From contig CAIZKE010000278.1 in the NCBI GenBank assembly GCA_903933475.1, positions 1-27,559 of the forward strand: DNA of 27,559 bases, written 5' to 3'. Source of the DNA: an uncultured Alphaproteobacteria bacterium (GTDB taxonomy: Bacteria; Pseudomonadota; Alphaproteobacteria; Caulobacterales; Caulobacteraceae). Within the stretch, counting starts at the first letter, position 1. Each line of letters opens with the position of its first letter. A program made the position numbers and the translations under genes. Of the stretch, positions 24,306-27,559 are shown in pieces. The notes below the pieces were generated by a model. That model was not told where the DNA came from and ran no database searches. It worked only from the letters and a program-made list of their open reading frames with translations.

Positions 24306-24332
24306 GTTACACGCTCCGGCCGCGCCGCTCAA
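24306..24332 (-). promoter_or_regulatory. candidate promoter of the oxidase subunit/pnt operon
   Basis: Read on the minus strand, TTGAGC (24332-24327) and TGTAAC (24311-24306) are separated by 15 bases and lie about 40 bases before the start codon at 24265. The -35 is a fair match and the -10 a moderate one. Confidence 0.33.
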
Positions 24333-24352
24333 GTCCGCCGGTGAGGCCGGGC

Positions 24353-25414
24353 TCAGGCGCCGGGCCAGACCGCCAGAAGGCCGCGGAGGGCCGAAATCAG
24401 GGCCAGGGGTTGGTCGATCATGATGTGGTGGGCGGAGTCCGGAATGGCGATCTCCAGGGTCTGGGGCGGCAGGGGGGAGGGTCCGCCCTCCTTCCGACGG
24501 CTGATGATGGCCGAACGCTCGCCGTAGATGTGGACGAGGGGGATGGCGACCTGGGGGGGGCCACCGCCCATCAGGCCACTCATCACCCCGCGGTCAAGCT
24601 TGGCCCACATGTTGGGGTCGAAGCGCCAGCTCCAGCCCTCGGAGCCATCCGGCTTGGTCACCTTCTTGAGAGACTGGCGGGCAATGTAGTCGGCGATGAA
24701 GAGGTTGCCAGCCACCTGAGGCGGCATGAGGCGGAAGCGGGACAGGGCCTCTTCCAGGCTGGGATAGACCCGCTGGGCCCGGTCGCCCGTCGGGATGTTC
24801 CGGACCTGCTCGGCCATGCGCTCGGCCATGCGCTTGCCCTCGGCGGAGTCCGGGGGCGGTCCGCCGAACCCGGTATCCACCAGGATGGCGGCGCGCATGC
24901 GTTCGGGATGACTGGCGGCAGCAAAGAAGACCTGAGACCCGCCGAAGGAGTGGCCGATGTAAATCGGCTTTCCAGCTTCGTAGAGCCCCGCAGCCTGGGC
25001 CACAGCCTCCGCGTCGGCGGCGAAGTCCTGGAAGGCGTAGGTCTCGCGCCAATCCGAATCGCCCATGCCCGCCAGGGACATCGAGGCCACCCGGAAGTCC
25101 TGGGCGAGAAACGGGGCGATGAAGCTCCACCAGTCGGCATGGGCGGAGTTGCCATGCACAAGGAGCAGGCCCGGCTTGCCCCGCTCTCCCCAGACCAGCA
25201 TCTCGATCCGGGCACCGAGGGACTCCACGTGACTGCGCTCAGGTGCCTGGGCCAGGGCGTTGCGGAACCATTCGGGGGCGTCGGGCTCCCCGCCGCGGAA
25301 GGGCGCGAGCGGCGCCTGGACCTCTGGCGGCAGGGCCCCGGGTTCAGTGTGTATGGGGCGGTCGTCATAATAGCCGACAGGCGCGCCCTCCTTGATCGCG
25401 GGATCGATCGGCAT
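24353..25414 (-). CDS. alpha/beta hydrolase
   Basis: 353 residues. The first 65 or so residues (IDPAIKEGAPVGYYDDRPIH onward) precede the alpha/beta fold. The hydrolase core then has LLLVHGNSAHADWW (oxyanion hole), MSLAGMGDSDW, the nucleophile elbow GHSFGG with Ser156, a cap region, VHIYGERSAI and a C-terminal His in IPDSAHHIMIDQP. The nucleophile and His are clear. No signal peptide. It follows a hotdog thioesterase by three bases, so the two form a unit that probably handles an ester or acyl-CoA; the substrate is unknown. It ends 87 bases before the oxidase subunit start on the same strand. Confidence 0.87.
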   Translation of the reverse strand: MPIDPAIKEGAPVGYYDDRPIHTEPGALPPEVQAPLAPFRGGEPDAPEWFRNALAQAPERSHVESLGARIEMLVWGERGKPGLLLVHGNSAHADWWSFIAPFLAQDFRVASMSLAGMGDSDWRETYAFQDFAADAEAVAQAAGLYEAGKPIYIGHSFGGSQVFFAAASHPERMRAAILVDTGFGGPPPDSAEGKRMAERMAEQVRNIPTGDRAQRVYPSLEEALSRFRLMPPQVAGNLFIADYIARQSLKKVTKPDGSEGWSWRFDPNMWAKLDRGVMSGLMGGGPPQVAIPLVHIYGERSAIISRRKEGGPSPLPPQTLEIAIPDSAHHIMIDQPLALISALRGLLAVWPGA

Positions 25415-25417
25415 GTC

Positions 25418-25888
25418 CTACTCCTGCGCCTCCCGGTAGCCCGCCTTTCGGCGGATGGACCGGATGCCCTTGTAAACCCCCGTGCCGGTCATCAGCATCC
25501 GGTCGCCCGACCAGATCCGCCCCGCAACAGTAAAGATATCGCCGTCCTCGGCGAGGATTTCGCTGGTCCCCTCGACCCAGTCGCCCATCCGTCCCGGACC
25601 CATGAAGTCGGTCACCAGGCGGACCGTCACCCAGCCCATTTCGCGCTGGTTGGAAATCACCCGACCCCAGGCCATGTCGGCGAAACTCATCAGCATGCCG
25701 CCATGACAGTTGTTCATGCCGTTGGCGTGATGCCCAGCGATCCGGAAGGCCATGACCTCGAGTTTCGTCTCCGGATCCCGGCGCGAATAGAAGGGCCCGA
25801 CCGTGCGGCCAAAGCCGTGCTGCCAGAGATTGATCACGAAGCCTTCGGGCACATCGGCCGTCTGGCCTTCTGTCAGGTCATCGGACAT
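25418..25888 (-). CDS. PaaI-like hotdog-fold thioesterase
   Basis: 156 residues. The signature HHANGMNNCHGGMLMSFADMAWG (in blocks near residues 52-75) is typical of PaaI/acyl-CoA thioesterase hotdog proteins, which hydrolyse acyl-CoA thioesters. Later blocks are VTVRLVTDFMGPGRMGDWVEG and GTGVYKGIRS. The open frame runs on upstream to 26083, but those 65 codons lie in the intergenic region and over the divergent amidohydrolase; MSDDLTEG at 25888 is the natural start, although without a strong ribosome site. A divergent gene pair with the amidohydrolase leaves 113 bases for promoters. Confidence 0.87.
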   Translation of the reverse strand: MSDDLTEGQTADVPEGFVINLWQHGFGRTVGPFYSRRDPETKLEVMAFRIAGHHANGMNNCHGGMLMSFADMAWGRVISNQREMGWVTVRLVTDFMGPGRMGDWVEGTSEILAEDGDIFTVAGRIWSGDRMLMTGTGVYKGIRSIRRKAGYREAQE

Positions 25889-26001
25889 AGCGATCGGGTG
25901 ACTAAAGGAGCCCCGGAAAATGGCAAGCGCCTTCCGGCTTGGCGGGGGCGCCGGCGCATGATTGATAGGGAGCTCCAGGGGTTCCCGGAGGAGTATGCGG
26001 A

Positions 26002-27444
26002 ATGTTGAGATCCGGTGTGGTGGCGGTCGGACTGGCCGCCCTGGCCCTTTCGGCCTGCGCCTCGACCAAGAGCGCGACCCCAAAGGCAGAGGCCAAGGCC
26101 GCCGCCGCCAAGCCCCTGCCCGCCGGACTGGATCCGGGTGCGCGGCCCGACGCCTTTCCGTCGACCTACCGGCCCCTGCCCTCAGCAGACTTCGCCATCG
26201 TCAACGCCCGCGCCTACACGGGAACGGGAAAGGCCCTTGAGAATGCCACGGTCATCGTCCGGGGCGGCAAGATCGCCTCGGTCGGCGAGGGCCTCGAGGC
26301 GCCGCAGGGCCTTCAGGTCGTGGATGCCCGCGGCAAGTGGGTCACCCCCGGCCTGATCGACACCCACTCCCACCTCGGCGTCTACGCCTCGCCCTCCGTG
26401 GCCGCACACTCCGATGGCAACGAACTGACCAATCCGACCACCCCCCAGGTCTGGGCCGAACATTCGGTCTGGCCCCAGGACCCGGGCTTCAACACCGCCA
26501 GGATCGGCGGGGTCACCACTGTCCAGGTCCTGCCTGGGTCCGGCAACCTGATCGGCGGCCGCGGGGTGACCCTGCGCAACGTGCCTTCCCGGACTGTCCA
26601 GGGCATGAAGTTCCCGGGCGCGCCCTATACCCTGAAGATGGCCTGCGGCGAGAATCCCAAGCGTGTCTACGGGTCCCGGGGCCGGGCACCCTCCACCCGG
26701 ATGGGCAATGTCGCCGGCTACCGCGCCGCCTGGATCGAGGCTGCGGAATACACGCGCAAGTGGGACGACTACCGGGCGAAGATCGGCCGTAGCGAGAAGG
26801 CCGAGCCACCCCGTCGGGACCTGGGCATGGACACCCTGTCCGCCGTCCTGCGGGGCGAGATCCTGGTCCAGAACCACTGCTACCGGGCCGACGAGATGGC
26901 GATCATGATCGATATCGCCAAGGAGTTTGGCTATCGCATCACCAGCTTCCACCACGCTGTGGAGTCCTACAAGATCGCCGACATCCTGGCTGCGAACGAC
27001 ATCTGCACGGCCACCTGGGCCGGCTGGTGGGGCGCCAAGCTGGAGATGTACGACTCGGTCGAGGCGAACGTTCCCCTGCTGCAGGCCGCCGGCGCCTGCG
27101 CCATCATCAAGTCCGACGATCCCGACCTGACCCAGAGGCTGAACCAGGAGGCAGCGGTCGCGCTGGCCGCCGGCCGGGCCGCCGGGCTGAAGATCACCGA
27201 GGCCGAGGCCATGGCCTGGATCACCGCCAACCCGGCCAAGGCCCTTGGCATACTCGACCAGACCGGCACCCTCGAGGCCGGCAAGCGGGCGGACCTCGTG
27301 ATCTGGGACCGTGATCCCTTCTCGGTCTATGCGCGGACCGAGAAGGTCTTCATCGACGGTGCCCTGACCTGGGACCGCCGGGACCCCAGATACCAGCCGA
27401 GATCGGACTTCGACCTTGGCCAACCCGGCGAGGGAGTCCGCTGA
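26002..27444 (+). CDS. exported lipoprotein amidohydrolase (imidazolonepropionase-like)
   Basis: 480 residues. The signal peptide ends in a lipobox (LALSAC, Cys19), so this is a predicted lipoprotein facing the periplasm or outer membrane. The metal-dependent amidohydrolase fold shows the metal pair in PGLIDTHSHLG, a Lys-containing ACGENPKRVYG loop, His in NHCYRADEM and FHHAVESYKIAD, and the final Asp in IIKSDDPDLTQRLN. The C-terminal AITANPAK-type block and GKRADLVIWDRDPF complete the composite domain. It would hydrolyse C-N bonds, possibly in cyclic amides or peptides; substrate unknown. GGAGGAG lies eight bases before the ATG. The stop overlaps the next amidohydrolase by one base. Confidence 0.9.
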   Translation: MLRSGVVAVGLAALALSACASTKSATPKAEAKAAAAKPLPAGLDPGARPDAFPSTYRPLPSADFAIVNARAYTGTGKALENATVIVRGGKIASVGEGLEAPQGLQVVDARGKWVTPGLIDTHSHLGVYASPSVAAHSDGNELTNPTTPQVWAEHSVWPQDPGFNTARIGGVTTVQVLPGSGNLIGGRGVTLRNVPSRTVQGMKFPGAPYTLKMACGENPKRVYGSRGRAPSTRMGNVAGYRAAWIEAAEYTRKWDDYRAKIGRSEKAEPPRRDLGMDTLSAVLRGEILVQNHCYRADEMAIMIDIAKEFGYRITSFHHAVESYKIADILAANDICTATWAGWWGAKLEMYDSVEANVPLLQAAGACAIIKSDDPDLTQRLNQEAAVALAAGRAAGLKITEAEAMAWITANPAKALGILDQTGTLEAGKRADLVIWDRDPFSVYARTEKVFIDGALTWDRRDPRYQPRSDFDLGQPGEGVR

Positions 27445-27559
27445 TGCGCCGCCGTCTTGCCCCCATCGTCGCCGCCTTGGCCTTCGCCGCCGCACTGCCG
27501 GCCGCAGCCGAGACCCTCGCCATTACCGGCGCGCGGATCCTCACCGCCGGCCCGGCCGG
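27444..27559 (+). CDS. second exported amidohydrolase, N-terminal fragment
   Basis: The ATG at 27444 overlaps the TGA of the preceding gene (TGATG). The 38 visible codons give a basic start (MRRRLAPIV), a hydrophobic Ala-rich segment and a likely signal peptidase I site (PAAA before ETL). Next comes AITGARILT, the first beta strand of an amidohydrolase composite domain. The frame is still open at the window end. Tandem pairs of such secreted amidohydrolases are common; here one is a lipoprotein and the other probably soluble in the periplasm. The family call rests on a short stretch plus context. Confidence 0.72.
   Translation, partial: MRRRLAPIVAALAFAAALPAAAETLAITGARILTAGPA

Noticed and set aside
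25900..25926. TTGCCA/TTAGTC as a minus-strand promoter for the thioesterase
   Set aside because: The spacing is 14-15 bases and both elements match poorly.
24038..26008. A 656-codon plus-strand frame over the hydrolase and thioesterase genes
   Set aside because: It is opposite two genes with clear motifs, and its translation resembles no family.

Overview
The window is a dense, very GC-rich stretch of bacterial chromosome. It most resembles an alphaproteobacterium of the Caulobacterales (Caulobacter or Phenylobacterium type). Three things support this: the gene order yebC, ruvCAB, ybgC, tolQRAB-pal-cpoB, tilS; an alphaproteobacterial aa3 oxidase small subunit next to a three-gene pnt transhydrogenase; and a GAAC-N7-GAAC sequence of the alphaproteobacterial LexA type just upstream of ruvC. 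The genus is inferred; no rRNA or species marker is present.

Layout. Bases 1-2247 hold the end of a catabolic-looking run: a truncated MDR oxidoreductase, an alpha/beta hydrolase and an SDR dehydrogenase. A palindromic intergenic element (about 2296-2402) separates it from yebC. Then follow a small M50-type membrane protease, a short pantothenate-kinase-like kinase overlapping it by ATGA, and the ruvC-ruvA-ruvB-ybgC operon, whose genes all overlap. Between ybgC and tolQ, which are usually neighbours, sit two large genes: a double-domain family III CoA-transferase and a single-chain biotin-dependent acyl-CoA carboxylase (biotin carboxylase, biotin carrier and carboxyltransferase in one protein). 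The tol-pal envelope operon and tilS come next, ending at about 19.6 kb.

From 19.6 to 25.9 kb the genes lie on the minus strand: an alpha/beta hydrolase that overlaps tilS tail to tail, a small lipoprotein, pntB, pntAB, pntAA and the aa3 oxidase subunit IV (reading right to left, an energy-metabolism operon), then a second alpha/beta hydrolase with a hotdog thioesterase. At 26.0 kb two tandem exported amidohydrolases start on the plus strand; the second is cut by the window end.

How they work together. RuvABC processes Holliday junctions and is probably under SOS control here. YbgC and the Tol-Pal proteins link the inner membrane to the outer membrane during constriction. Pnt couples the proton gradient to NADPH formation. 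The CoA-transferase and carboxylase pair suggests activation of a carboxylic acid to its CoA thioester and then carboxylation of an acyl-CoA; the substrate cannot be read from sequence. This inserted pair is the least expected item in the window. I saw no transposase, integrase, CRISPR array, tRNA, rRNA or defence system.
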